In this document: positions 9,561 through 21,259 of the stretch, piece after piece
Layout: each line of letters opens with the position of its first letter
How positions within the stretch are numbered: position 1 is the stretch's first letter
Assembly: GCA_900660155.1 (NCBI GenBank)
Contig: CABFPE010000252.1
Span: forward strand, 545,790-609,789
Direction of reading: 5' to 3'
Length of the DNA stretch: 64,000 nt
Source of the DNA: Hofstenia miamia
Lineage: Eukaryota; Xenacoelomorpha; Acoela; Hofsteniidae
Position numbers and translations under genes: made by a program
The notes under the pieces: model-generated
The model's database searches: none
Told to the model about the DNA's origin: nothing
What the model saw: the letters and a program-made list of their open reading frames with translations, nothing else

Positions 9561-11296
9561 TATTTAAAATAAAAATAGTAGTTAACTTGGGCTATGGCGA
9601 TTGCTAGTTTCTATTATAGAGTAATCAGGATTATGAAATTGATAACCTTGCCATTTCAGTTTTTTCATATTATACGTGCCAAAAATATTTTTTAAAGTTT
9701 TTTAATCTACTTATTTGTTTAATATATTTTGGTAAATTTACATTGTTTATTACACCTGTTTTTGTAAATATACATGACACTATTAGCTGACTAATTGGGG
9801 TTTACATTGTGTTTTGCGATAATTGTTGACTAATGATTAATTTTCTTATCCGTAAAAATTCCATTCCTTTTTTATTGCTTAGCTACCCTATATACAAAAT
9901 TTATTTTGTTTTTTTCTAGACTATACATTGCCTGCAAAGGGTTACATTTTGTTTTTAATACGCTGCTATTTCATTATAAAAATTTAGTTTGTTTCTCACT
10001 AATATACAAAATACAAAACTGGAAAAATATTTGCCATACTTAAACATTACAGGTGTATGAAATATAGACTTATATGATAAAGGAAAATTTGCTTTCTAAA
10101 AATTATGCATGCAATGCTATTATAAAGGTTTATACATATACATATCCATGCTTAGTAGTTATAATAAAACAGATCCCTGATCCAAATTTGACCTTTTGTA
10201 CTCGGCTGACTCAGTGATATCAAGGAGCGGTTTAATTAGTGATTCACATGCTTGACATTATTAAGTTTGCTGACTCTTGGATTTCAAGGGGGCATTTTAA
10301 TTACTTACTCATTTTTGTGATATTTACAGGGTGAATCATTTTTGTGACATTTACGGGGGTCTGATTTTTACAATGATTGATATACATGTTATTTACATGT
10401 TGGGGTCATTTTAGTTTACAATAATTTATAATCATATGTTTTGCTATAGCGACTTCATTGCATGTTTTTGTTAATATACATGTTGTTATATCACGTGTTA
10501 CTAAGTTTACATGTTTTATTACAAACATACTTTCACAGTTTTGATGACTAATTTTCCATGTATTTCGCGGCTGTTTCCAGTGTCTATGTACAATGTTTAA
10601 CATGTTTTGGGAATCTTAAATGACATATAATAGACTACATATCGTTTTCAAATTACACCAACCTCTCACAGGCCTGTATGCACACCTGGCATTATTTGCT
10701 GACTAAGTTTACCCGTAAAATTTTGTTTCCGTATATTTCAATTGTCTACAGGGCCAATGTACAATGTTTAACACGTTTTCGAAATAAATACATTACATGC
10801 AAAGACTACATTTCATTTCTATTTCATTGTAAAAATTCCATATGTTTAATTCATTTTTCACAAAACGGGAAAAATATTTGTTTTACTTTAAAAATAAAGG
10901 TATAATACACGATAAAGGCAAGCTACATTTTCAGAAAGAGTATACATGGTTTATGTATAAAAACGAGTTAACTTTACAATCATGTGAAATATAGACTTAC
11001 ACGTTAAAATCAAAAATAGTTTTCAGAAAAAGTAAAACCCGGGGTTATGCATAAACGCAACTTAACATTACAAACATGAAATAGACTTACAAATTAAAAT
11101 CAAAACGTGGTTTTTTTGCATAAAGGCGCAATTTTGTTTCCTAAAAATTATACATGCAATGTTATTAATAGAATTTATACACATACATGCTTTCAATAGG
11201 TGTTATGCATAGAGACGTAATTTCATTTCCTAAAAATTATACATGCAATGTTTTTAATATAATTTATACATACACACACATGTGTCAATATACAAT
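9561..11296. repeat. AT-rich degenerate repeat region, left part
   Basis: No gene. Diverged modules recur, for example CTAAAAATTATACATGCAATG (and variants) near 10099, 11138 and 11224, each followed by a TTTATACA-CATAC stretch, and 'GTGAAATATAGACTTACA' variants. It looks like an old tandem or segmental array with no sharp unit. Confidence 0.5.
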
Positions 11297-11677
11297 CAGA
11301 CTTGTCAACGAGTCGTAATTTCTAAGCTCGACTTGGCTCGTTTAAATTTTGAGTAAGTTCGGCTCAGCTCGGCTCGGCTCGCCACAGAAAATCTTTAAAT
11401 GAAGTTTGTTTCAGCTCGGTATTTTTTTTAAAAATATTGTGCTCTCAGAATTTTTTCAATTGCTCTTCCTATTATTTAATAAAAATTTCTAAAATACGAT
11501 TATAAGTAAGGAATATTGAAAGAAAATATAAGAAAAATCTGCATAATCAAATTAACAAACAGGACTATAAATTTGTTTTGCTTAAAAACGGCTCGTTTTG
11601 GGCTCGGTGTATATCCAATACTCTGCTCAAGCTTGGCTCGGTGTGCTCGTTAGAAGCTCGGCTCATTGACAAGTCTG
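11297..11677. mobile_element. hAT-type MITE (CAGACTTGTCAA family), complete copy
   Basis: 381 bases with inverted termini CAGACTTGTCAA(C/T)GAG. Flanks are a perfect 8-bp target duplication TATACAAT (11289-11296 and 11678-11685), the size produced by hAT transposases. Internal sequence has runs of GGCTCGGCTCAGCTCG-type repeats and no coding capacity. Relatives lie at 5977 and 57717. Confidence 0.85.
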
Positions 11678-13842
11678 TATACAATATTATTATATATTAG
11701 TTTTTACACGGCGATCTTCTTCTCTCCATTTCTTTTTGGTGTATATGGATTTTTCATTACTGTACACATAGTAGACTGTTACATCTTTTGTCGGGTTTGA
11801 ACGCGATTTTTCAGGTTGTACACATTTGTAGACTGATACATCTTTTCTCGACTTTGCACATTTTTTACTTTATTTGGTTTATGACTTTGCATGACTGTAT
11901 ACATTACATGGGTTTTCTGCTTTTGTAACTTTAATTCGTAAATACGTTATTCATAGTTGTTGATGATTTTTTCCTTTCCAATTTTTAAATTTGTAAACTC
12001 CGTGATGCATTCACCATTCTAAACGTACAATTGTTTGTAAATAGTGTATTATTCACACGCAAAAAATACAGGCACATGGGATTTAAAAGATAGAATTTCA
12101 AGAAAAATACAAAGTAATATTATACATAGTGAAAACAATGTCTATAAAATCGGCTAACCATAACAAACTCTACAGACTCAGAAAAATTTAATACATGTTC
12201 TTCAGTACCATCCAAATGACACAACAAAGCGAAAATTAATGTTTATAATTTATAGTTTCAGTAAGCTACTAGCTATAAAAGTAGTAAATTTAGAGTGCAT
12301 GCAATTAAACAAAATATTCAACATAGCAAAAATCAATATGTATAATTTAGTTTAAAACAAAAACATGTACGATTGAAAGAGAAATACTAAAAGAATAAAT
12401 GCTATCAAATTCCCTACTCCGAAACCCATTAACACCTTCAATCTCTGGCATGTTAAGATAATTAGTCGACAGTGCAATGTACAATGGCTCAGCATTTCTC
12501 AAGGAGAATACATCTCTTTTTGATTTCCATGCTAAAATTAACAGCTCCTTAATGCAATAATTGTAAAAAACATGCGCACTGGTATGAAATATTCAAGTTT
12601 CTAGCTAGAACACTAATGGAGGAGATGATTAATAAAACTTAACAACAGTAGAGTGTGAAATAAAATTAAGTGTAATACATGCATAAGTTACTAGTTATAA
12701 AAATAGAAATTTTAATGACATTTGATTAAACAAAATATTCAATGTATCAAAAATTGATACACATAATTTAGTTTAAAGCAGAAATTTTAAAAAAGTACTC
12801 AATTAAACACATGAAATATTATAATATGCATAGGCTATCAAGTAATTATACGTCAACATATCTTGTTATTTTGTGTGTAGATGCATTTGAAACCAAAATG
12901 CGTTGCCTTCAATCTTTGACCTGTCACTAATTTGTGTTGTTCTTTATCATTATATAGTGATAAACAAGTATTTTTAAAATGAAACCATCTTAAATCGAGG
13001 CGAAACATGCTTTAAATTATGCCTAGATCATTAAAAAATCGTGTATGACGTGTAAACTTGAACAAAAAAGTGAAACCATTTGACTGATTCCATAGCAGTC
13101 TGCTAAAATTAATAGTAGCAAATGCTTTTTAAAAACATAGTTCATGTACACTGATATGAAATAATCAACTACCTGGTTAGATAGTAGAGGCGTTTAAATC
13201 TACATGATAAATATTTTGTATTAATCATTAACAAAACGTTTTATGAAAAAATTTGAGAGCTAGAAACCACTAAAGAAATTTTGTAAAACAAGTACAAAGC
13301 AATAAAGTATCCACCAACAAAACGAAAATCAACACATAATTCATAGTTTCACTCAGTTGTTAGCTAAAAAATGTAAATGCATTAACCAGGTTATATGATA
13401 AATATTTTGTGTTAATTGAAAGCAAAACGTTTTTAGAAAAGAATCTGAGTTCTAGGATAAACAAGTCTTTTTAAAGTGAAACCATCTTAAATCCAGGCGA
13501 AACATGCTTTAAATTGTGCCTACATCATTGAGTACTACTACACACACCCAATTTGAATCTAAAATTACATGTAAAAAGCTACATATCATTTTTCAAAACA
13601 TATCGCCATTTCACAAACCCACATGCATGCCAGTCATTATTCACTGACTAAGTTTATTATTAGTTTACTTTGGTCATATACATGATGCGTGTTTCTACTA
13701 ATTTACTTTCCCAGGTTATACATAACGTGATTTTATTCCTATTGGGCAGTCCTGTCTATAAATTCATTGTAAATTGCTGGATAAATTCATTATTTTTCCT
13801 TGTTGTGAAATCATTCCTCTAAAAAACAGCCTACAAGTGCAA
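11678..13842. repeat. AT-rich degenerate repeat region, right part
   Basis: No gene. A roughly 70-base block with GTGAAACCATCTTAAATC and GGCGAAACATGCTTTAAATT occurs at about 12965-13035 and again at 13460-13530. The last ~150 bases before 13843 include CTGTCTATAAATTCA, in the same relative position as the TATA-like element ahead of the ORF at 36375. Confidence 0.45.
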
Positions 13843-14333
13843 TGTCTATTGAAACACTAACAACCAGATCACTTGGCAATCTTTTTGATGAGTTATGCAC
13901 CACCACTTCTCAAAGCTACAACTCTAATGCAAGAGTCAATCCCACCATCAACACCTATTAAAGAAAAGAATCATCACTAGCAAAAGAGAAGACGCCCACT
14001 AATAATAGTTCTATAACACATGACAATGCAGATAGCGTTTTACTGTGCTTAAAGAATGTTAATTAACAGTGTACCTTTGTAAGCACATGTTTGGATAGTG
14101 ATTTACCAAAGAAAGTTTGGATTACAATCACAGACGTGGTACAGCTAAAAACAAAATTCGGAAGTTTATTAAAAGTTAAACTTGATAATGGATTCTACTA
14201 TTTTCTACCCAAATGCTATGGAGATGCAATTTGCAAGAATTACAAACACTTGGTAGACAAAAAATTATTTTGCAATGATGATTTAGGCAATGTGAAAGAA
14301 AGCGTATCATATTACAATTTTGTAAATAATTAA
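13843..14333 (+). pseudogene. Fossil copy of the Polinton-like element's small ORF
   Basis: Starts MSIETL and SLGNLFDELCTTT, nearly the same as the start of the open ORF at 36375. The downstream part includes PKKVWITITDVVQLKTKFGS and YYFLPKCYGDAIC, parallel to IPKKLWLTIVDAVQLNTRYG and YYLMPKCYVSALG there. The copy is broken, with several breaks, and is clearly older and more diverged than the 36-kb copy. No terminal repeat was recognised beside it. Confidence 0.7.
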
Positions 14334-15866
14334 CTTTTTGAAAAGAATAAAACACCATTTTGTACTTGTTTTTTCCATTCTTTCTACATGTAGCAAACAA
14401 TTCTCATAAGGTAAAATCATTATAAATTTTTAAACATAGAGAAATAACATTTTCCATATAATTCATTGAATAAATTACAATTACTCTATTAATAAAGAAT
14501 TGTAATGAATCCAATCAGGTCTATGATGTATCATAATATTTGGAGAAATATTTAGCCATCTATATGCATAGTTTACATAAGTGCATATTAGACGTCTTAA
14601 CAATGAGCCTATTTGCAAAAATTGCCTAAGTATTGTTAAGAAATTAGTTTGTTTGTATGCAAATTGTTTGGTATTTTTTTAAACCATAGAGGTGTATTTG
14701 CCCCAAGAAAAAAATGCAAGTATCATTAAAAATACATAATTTTATATAAAATTTAGGGTCTAATTTTATTTGGAAGGTGTAAATACATATTCCTTGTCAG
14801 ATTTATTTTTTCCATGCCTGTATTTTATGTCAAAACATTTGCGGATGTAATATCATTTTACACCAACTGTGTTTAATTTACTTCAATCTTAGAAATATAA
14901 TTTATAATTTTAACTAGAACAATGTGTTTTTAATGCAATAATCAATCTTTATGGAGAGTTAAATTGCGGAGGTTGCCTTCTTATTTACTGTGGCAAGTTG
15001 TTTTTATGCTTTGAAATGTGAAATTCTCTTTATATGTTGGAGATTTCAATGATTATAACACATAAAGGGGCGTCACATAGACTCATATTAAGCAGAATGG
15101 GTTACATTTTTACAAATTATAAAGAACTTTGCATGGTCAACATTCATTAAATATATAATTAATGAAAGCAGCATATATATTTATAAATCCTACTAGCAGC
15201 ATCACATGTATAATTTTTCAGAAAGTGAAATTGTCTTTATCATGTAAGTCTATATATATCATATGTCTGTAATGTTAACTTGTCTTTTTGCATAACCCAT
15301 GTTCTACTTATTGTGAAAGCTAGTTTGCTATTATTGCATATTACACTTGTAATGTGAAGTCTAATGAAAAATTTTTTTCATTTTATGTATTTGGATAGTA
15401 GCAAAAGAAATGGAATTTTTGCTATGGAAAAATAGCAGCTTATTTGAAAACACAATGTGTACCCTTTGCATGTAGTGCATTGATTCCTGAGAAATTATCA
15501 TGTTCTGCAATAGTCAGTGAACTTAACTCAGTTTCAGAAGAACGTCGTTATGTACAATACATATCTCTTTATGAGTTGTCCATTGGTGAACAGTTTACAA
15601 TTTGCTTGTTTTTTTCTTCCCAAATGATATGCCTATCAAGCTTTTGTATGGATTAAAATATTAATTGGACTTAAAGTTCTTTGAAGTCAGAATAAACCTT
15701 TGAAATATTTTGATTTTAAGCCAAATATTGTGTTGAAATTTAGGGTGTAAATTTATTTTAGAAAGTGCAAATACATATTCCTTGTCAGATATATTTTTCT
15801 CCGTGCATATATTTTACATATATTATTAATTTTTTTAGCCAAATCCATGGAAAATAAGGAATACTT
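14334..15866. other. No gene; diverged AT-rich repeats
   Basis: A block containing ATACATATTCCTTGTCAGAT at about 14785 recurs at about 15772. An ACTAGAACAATGTGTTTTTA block at 14912 recurs near 16060. One 70-codon ORF (15444-15656, +) has no recognisable domain. Confidence 0.4.
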
Positions 15867-15938
15867 TGGATGGGCTGGATTTGAACCAACAACACCATGT
15901 CAGAAATTGACTGGTGTAAAGCCAATTACAACCATCCA
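15867..15938 (-). tRNA. tRNA-like sequence (probable pseudogene)
   Basis: 72 bases with a perfect 7-bp acceptor stem (TGGATGG/CCATCCA), a 4-bp D stem (GTAA/TTAC), a 5-bp T stem with loop TTCAAAT, and a near-consensus B box GGTTCAAATCC. The anticodon arm does not fold as a normal 5-bp stem with a 7-base loop. It pairs as CCA-GTCA with a bulged A and leaves a 5-base loop, so no anticodon can be read. It is likely a tRNA pseudogene or tRNA-derived sequence. Confidence 0.4.
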
Positions 15939-16810
15939 TATATCTAAATTACTTTAAAGCTATGCATTGATGTGTTAGGTGAACATTTTGTGTCTTAGAA
16001 ATATATTCAAAAGTTTAACAAATCACATTAGCGGGCAGAAATGTTGAAAAATACCTCATGTTAACTAGAACAATGTGTTTTTATGTTTTGAAATGTGAAA
16101 TTATCTTTTTTCCATGTATTTTATACAACCAACAAAATTATTTAATGTTTGTTTAATGCATTAAAATATTCTAGAACATATGCATATAAATATATTTTTA
16201 TAGCAATGACTAATGACTAGTTATTTGAACATCTTCTCAATGCAGGGGAAATGGGAATCAAAAATAGTTTATGCTTTCAATTAATGTTAACTTCTCTTAG
16301 AGGTTATAAGGCCTTTCTAACTGCATTTGTTATACCATTTGGTTGTTACTATAATTCCATCTTGTGTTCATGCATAACACATAGTGCGAATATTAGCATA
16401 GCATAGTTAATCAAAACTTCAATAGAAATTGGCGATATAATTATACCATTATACAAAGGAGAGATATTGATTAATTTTCATGTAATAGGCCTTAGTGATC
16501 AGACATAATGATGTATTTCACAATAATAGTAATTAAATTTATAATGCATAGCAGTGGTTTCTATTGTGTCAATCATTCTTCAAGAAAAATGAAATATAAG
16601 CTATTATTAAACACACAAAGCCTTGGAGGGTTAAATCAATTACAATGCTAGATTGGATATATTTGAGCCATCATGTAAAGAGATATAAATTTAATAATTA
16701 CTAGGGAATGTGGGTGTGCATCTGATCATTATAATCTAGTAACACGTCAATAATTTGCTAAAACAACAGAAACTTATTAGTATGAAAACCATCATTGCAA
16801 AAAGGAAAGT
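15939..16810. other. No gene recognised
   Basis: AT-rich sequence with one more copy of the ACTAGAACAATGTG block. No ORF or repeat boundary of note. Confidence 0.4.
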
Positions 16811-16982
16811 TCAAAGAAAATTTTTTGCCATATTTTGATTTATTGGTTTCTTCAGTTGTTTGATTTGCTTTGGACCTTTTTCTAATACTTTCAAAATGTA
16901 ATCAGGTATTACAACTTGTATAAAATTTTTAACGGTGTTTGTTACATTAAAAACATTAATTAACTTTAATAAGAACATGCAA
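16811..16982 (-). pseudogene. Penelope-like ORF start, short remnant
   Basis: Reading leftward from the inverted repeat, the minus strand encodes INVFNVTNTVKNF and then PDYILKVLEKGPK. This resembles the conserved N-terminal segment of Penelope-like ORFs ('...N.....IP..V...L.KG..F'). It is lost after about 60 codons. It follows a hammerhead-like motif, the order expected if the motif lies in a 5' terminal repeat (pLTR). Confidence 0.45.
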
Positions 16983-17038
16983 GATATATTTCGACTTACC
17001 AAGTCATCGTCAGTTTTTACAAATTATTCCCTCTAAAT
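16956..17038 (-). repeat. Left arm of an 83-bp inverted repeat (Penelope pLTR-like)
   Basis: The reverse complement matches 17352-17434 with one difference in 83 bases. Both arms point outward from the GIY-YIG ORF and both contain the hammerhead-like core. Confidence 0.9.
16983..17013 (-). ncRNA. Hammerhead-like core, left copy
   Basis: Reads CUGACGA, stem GACUU/AAGUC with loop GGU, GAAA, a two-pair stem III closing an AU loop, and a UC cleavage dinucleotide. The only difference from the right copy is at core position 7, which is free to vary in hammerheads. Confidence 0.5.
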
Positions 17039-17055
17039 CAAATATAATTTATCAA

Positions 17056-17319
17056 ATGAAATGCACCTGTGGTGAAGATTATATTGGTTTTTCTAGTAGA
17101 CAACTATCAAGAAGAATTAAAGAACATGAGACCAGTTCTAATATATCTAATCATCTAAATAAATGCGGACTAAATTTTGAAACAAAAATATTACATCAGA
17201 CGTCAAGATCAAGTAATTTAAAGATTATTGAGAGTATTTTTATAAAATACTTGCCACCAAGTTTAAACACAAAAGAAGACTATATTTATAAATTAAATTT
17301 GCCACTTTTTAAAATTTAA
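17056..17319 (+). CDS. Penelope-like element, GIY-YIG endonuclease domain
   Basis: This 87-codon open frame ends in TAA. It encodes YQMKCTCGEDYIGFSSRQLS: a CxC followed by the GIY-YIG-type D-Y-I-G core, then RRIKEHE (the conserved Arg and His/Glu region), NISNHLNKC, and a C-terminal I-E-S-I-F-I-K-Y segment supplying the catalytic Glu. This is the C-terminal endonuclease of Penelope-like elements, and the whole upstream RT is missing. It lies between two outward-facing 83-bp repeats. The open frame and near-identical arms suggest a fairly young remnant. Confidence 0.7.
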   Translation: MKCTCGEDYIGFSSRQLSRRIKEHETSSNISNHLNKCGLNFETKILHQTSRSSNLKIIESIFIKYLPPSLNTKEDYIYKLNLPLFKI

Positions 17320-17351
17320 GAAATTATAATTATTATTGTAAAATCTAGTAA

Positions 17352-17434
17352 ATTTAGAGGGAATAATTTGTAAAAACTGATGATGACTTGGTAAGTCGAA
17401 ATATATCTTGCATGTTCTTATTAAAGTTAATTAA
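17352..17434 (+). repeat. Right arm of the 83-bp inverted repeat
   Basis: Starts 32 bases after the GIY-YIG stop codon and mirrors 16956-17038. It is interpreted as the 3' terminal repeat of the Penelope-like remnant. Confidence 0.9.
17377..17407 (+). ncRNA. Hammerhead-like core, right copy
   Basis: Reads CUGAUGA, a 5-bp stem II (GACUU/AAGUC), GAAA, then AUAUAU as a minimal stem III and C as the cleavage nucleotide. All conserved core bases are present. Stem I is only two pairs next to the core, so activity would need dimers or loop contacts, as has been proposed for other minimal hammerheads. Confidence 0.5.
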
Positions 17435-18101
17435 GCTCCTAAATAATGTTGTAATTATGGAAATATGTTAGGATTTTATGGAAAGATATATCCAAACAAC
17501 GCTGGAAATCGTGTTTTAATGGCACAAATCAATATTGTAGAACCTCAATTTGTTGGACACACATGATTACCCTTATTGGACAAATGTCCCTTGATGCTGA
17601 CATATGCTACAAACACAAACATCATCATGAAAAACGAAATCCAATGTATAAACCTGCGTCATGATTATATATCAATAGAATAAAGGTAACATTTTGTAGC
17701 AAGCAAGGTCAAATAATAGAATTCACCAGGACTGGTAGACTGTATATCACGCTGGATATTCACATAGAATGAAGAAATGATGGAAAATCAAAATTATTTC
17801 ATTTGATATTTGCAGTGTTTGTGAAAACTCTAAAGTTATAACTATACATTTGTTTCTTTAATTAAATATATCTATTGACATTATTTTTCTGAGTTGCAAA
17901 ATGTAAAGCATTATTCAGTTTTTAAAGAGATTGAGTCAAGGATAGTTGAATTTCTCCAATGTGGGTAAGTTATTTTTACAATTAAATAGTGAATATTATA
18001 CCGTGATTTAAATTTTATCTCTGGAGTGTATAATTTCTTTTTAAAAGGTCAAATAAAACAACCATTGTAATGTTTTATTCTATTATCATCTAACAACATA
18101 T
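17435..18101. other. No gene recognised
   Basis: AT-rich spacer. The left terminus of the mariner copy that follows may lie here, but no inverted repeat could be matched. Confidence 0.35.
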
Positions 18102-19090
18102 TTATTCAATACAGCCGCCCTTGAAAACAATAACACAATTCAATCGTTGTTGGAAGTCCTTACAACCGCTACGGACATGGTCCTTCTTCATTCGGGCCCA
18201 AGTGATGTTCACAGAAGCTTTCAGCTCCTCAATGTTGTTGTGGTGAACTTTGCAGGCTTTGCCCTCAACATGTGGCCACACGCTGTAGTCCAATGGATTA
18301 AGATCTGGCAAGTATGGGGCCAGAAATCCTTGGGGCAGAAAGTCATGTTTTGGCTTATCCAGTCTTGGACCATTTTGGACATGTGTGCTGGAGCACCATC
18401 CTGCTGAAACACATAGTTTCCACCATTGACGATTTTTCTGATCCAATGAAAAACTTTTGTAGTGAAGATATCCCTGTAATTGGCGCTTGTCAACCTGTAA
18501 CCTCCCTTGAACCACACTGGTGGAATCTTTTCCCAATTTGATGCCACAATGCCAAGCATCATCACAGATGCCAGATGCTTGGTTGTGGTTAAGTAACGAA
18601 CGTCAGAGATGTCTTGGCCAAAACTTACAACTCTATCATTTTGTTTGTTGATTACAGGTTCCATGGTAAAGGTCTTCTCATCTGAAAAAATGAGAACCTG
18701 ACTGCCATGGCTTTTCATGCCATTGAGAAGGCGGGAACATCACTCATTGCGCTTGTGAACCATGGCAGGAGTGAGGAGGGGTCTCTTAAGACGCTTCAGA
18801 CTCTTCCCACCTTCACTTTTTACAGCTCTTGAAACTGTGGCCACTGAAATTTTCTTTTTCTTTGCAAATTCAGTCATTTTCAGAGTTGGATCTTTTCGGA
18901 TATTTTTCCATTGAATTACTTGCAGTCTTCCAGATCGAGGTCGATCTTTAGGCTCTCATTGTTCTTTAGGCGGTTTGCGACCCATTTTACACTGGATAAA
19001 CTAACATTCTGCAACTTAACAATGTCTGCTTTCTTGTGTCCCATGCGAAGGAAAGCTCATATCTCTATCCTTTTTCATTCAATTTCTAAA
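18102..19090 (-). pseudogene. Mariner/Tc1-superfamily transposase (decayed)
   Basis: From the right end the minus strand gives AFLRMGHKKADIVKLQNVSL (helix-turn-helix), KISVATVSRAVKSEGGKSLK, then IFSDEKTF (first Asp), YVFQQDGAPAH (second Asp) and YLPDLNPLDYSVW (third Asp), ending in a Gly-Gly C-terminus. The second-to-third Asp spacing is about 36-37 residues (maT/DD37D-like), measured across a frameshift near 18310-18330. Other lesions include a TGA just before AFLRMG and further breaks in the N-terminal third. Terminal inverted repeats were not found. It is a dead copy. Confidence 0.75.
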
Positions 19091-19479
19091 CTTAAGTAAC
19101 TTAGACACTATTACCAGTTAGTTATATAATCTGGAAGAATGCAGTTGTTAGACACTATAAACAAAATTGATAAAGAGATTTGCAATAACTTTTAATTTCA
19201 GTAAAAGAAAAGGGGTCAGGAAATTAATCATTAGTCATCAAAATGCAGTGCAATAGAATGCATGTGTAATAAAACATGTAAACTTAATGTGTGATGTCAA
19301 AATTTCCAAGTCAATAAAAATTTATCAAGTAGGGAAATGTGATGGAAGAAAATTACTTTTACAATCTCTAAAATTGGCAGTTTTTTGGTTCAGTTTTTCT
19401 CAACTCAAAAGTGCTTTTACCCCACTTTTGCCCCATGAGTACCCCTAGAAAAATCTTGCCCCAAGTATTTTACACTATT

Positions 19480-19700
19480 GATCAATTTTAATACAACTAG
19501 AAAAGCCTAAATGAGTAAGTTTTTATTTAGTATGTTGTGATTAATGCAATCAAAGGCTTTTGAGAAACCTAAGCAAGCAAATATATCAGAATCAATTATG
19601 TTCTCAACTTCTCTGTAGCACTTAATAATACATCAGTTACAGGTTGATTGGTAGGTTTTGCTATGATTTTTGTTAAGTTGCATTTTTGCTCTGGTAAGTG
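19480..19700 (-). mobile_element. LINE RT fragment
   Basis: The minus strand reads CYREVENIIDSDIFACLGFS followed by KAFDCINHNIL. This is the RT palm segment 'D..KAFD.I.H..L', with Gly in place of the usual catalytic Asp. Short and degenerate. Confidence 0.5.
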
Positions 19701-20919
19701 ACGTCAAGCAAATATATTAAAATTATGCAACACAGATCTTGGAAACATTCGAATTTCTAACATTGAATGGTACTGTTCATCCGAGAAAACATTTGAATAA
19801 TCAAATTTTAAATTACACACTTCATGTCTTTTAAAATGTTAAATTGCACTTTGACGTTGAAATTCATTCACGTCTACACATCCCCAATTGAAGCCAAATT
19901 CAGATCTTAAGTACAATTTGAAATAAGATTGTGCAGTCTAATATTCACTTTCTACATTGTTTCTTAATATTTTTTATAAAAATTACTATGTTAATATTAA
20001 ATAGACATTACAATTTCCTGATTGAAAAGAAATTTTATGAATAGCAAAATGAATTACAAATTGTAAAATTACTATTGATGATATGAAATGCACTTGTATA
20101 TGACTATTGGAAATGGCATTATTCAATTTATTATTATGCTTACGAATAATAGTGATTTTCATATCTTTACTATGTTTACCAATATATTCCGAAACAAGGA
20201 TTACGGTTCTACAATAAAACGCTTTTCAAGTGCTAAATTAATAAGAGTAAAACATAACTTCTTCTTTAGCAGTATCACTAAATTAGCAAATTACATCCAG
20301 CTAATACAAATATTGATCTCTTTGATACATCTCAAAAGTTAAAACGCAATTAAAAGATTTATTTAAACAGCAATTTATTGATTTATGTGCATCTAATAAT
20401 ATTTGTACTCAATTTTTACTGTGTAACTAAACTATATGCAATTCTAAGAATTTGCTTTATAAGAAATATTGTTTTTTTTTAAATTTGTTAAATAGTGAAA
20501 TTTCTTTGCATAATAAGGATTCAATACAACTTCATTATCAATTAATAAAAGGAATTCACTTTTCAAATAGAATTCCAGAAATGTTAGTTTTATATTAACA
20601 TCATAGAAAAAATTTGAGTTTACTGATTCATTAAAAATCATGTGTTGTGCTTAAAAGTTTTTTGGGTAAATTTTAACTTTCCATGTAACTTGCAACTTTT
20701 GAACATTTGAAATATAAATTTTGAAAGTAGTTTACAAACAAGTCAACTTGAAGAATTAATACAAAATGTCATGAAAAAACAATAATATTTTGCATTTTAC
20801 TGTTATATCATCTGCAATGCAGAATGTTATAAGGCAGTTAATTCAAATTTGCACACTCAAAATCTGTGCCTATTTTCTACATTTACCATTAAAATAGTTC
20901 AGGAATCAAATATAAAATG
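19701..20919. other. No gene recognised
   Basis: AT-rich intergenic sequence. Its right end is the 3' flank of the ferredoxin gene. Confidence 0.4.
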
Positions 20920-20925
20920 TTTATT
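20920..20925 (-). terminator. Poly(A) signal of the ferredoxin gene
   Basis: AATAAA on the minus strand, about 20 bases after the stop codon. Confidence 0.5.
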
Positions 20926-20943
20926 ATTAATGAAATGTATAAA

Positions 20944-21259
20944 TTAATGAGGCTCTGGAACATGCCCATCAACATAAAAATTTCGTGTAATTTTTGGTAA
21001 AGTCAACACCATATTTTTAAGTTTTGGAGTTAAAATTATTTGGCATCCTAATCTAGAAGTTGCAGATAGCTGAGGCGCGAGATCCAGCATGTCTTCTTCC
21101 TCCTCAACTGCTTCTGGTAATTTGTCAAATGACTCACTATCAACAATGACATGACAGGTGGAACAGGCGAGTGATGAATCACAAGCACCTTCTAGTGGAA
21201 TGTTGACCCGATGAGCTACTTGTAGTACGCTTTCACCTTCATAACCATCAACCTTAACT
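20944..21259 (-). CDS. FDX2: Mitochondrial 2Fe-2S ferredoxin (FDX2 type), last exon
   Basis: The exon encodes VKVDGYEGESVLQVAHRVNI, then GACDSSLACSTCH, which gives three of the four cluster cysteines (C-x5-C-x2-C). DMLDLAPQLSATSRLGCQI supplies the fourth, and the end is TLPKITRNFYVDGHVPEPH. That C-terminus is almost that of human FDX2 and separates it from FDX1/adrenodoxin. FDX2 donates electrons for mitochondrial Fe-S cluster assembly. I place the exon start after a CCTTTTAG acceptor (AG at 21261-21260). The frame is open a little further to 21300, but that stretch does not fit the family. The targeting peptide and first strand must be in upstream exons that I could not find. A retained intron-like acceptor and a poly(A) signal argue for a host gene over a retrocopy. 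Confidence 0.88.

Noticed and set aside
18147-18541. Plus-strand ORFs over the mariner copy
   Set aside because: The minus strand encodes clear transposase motifs; these are shadows.
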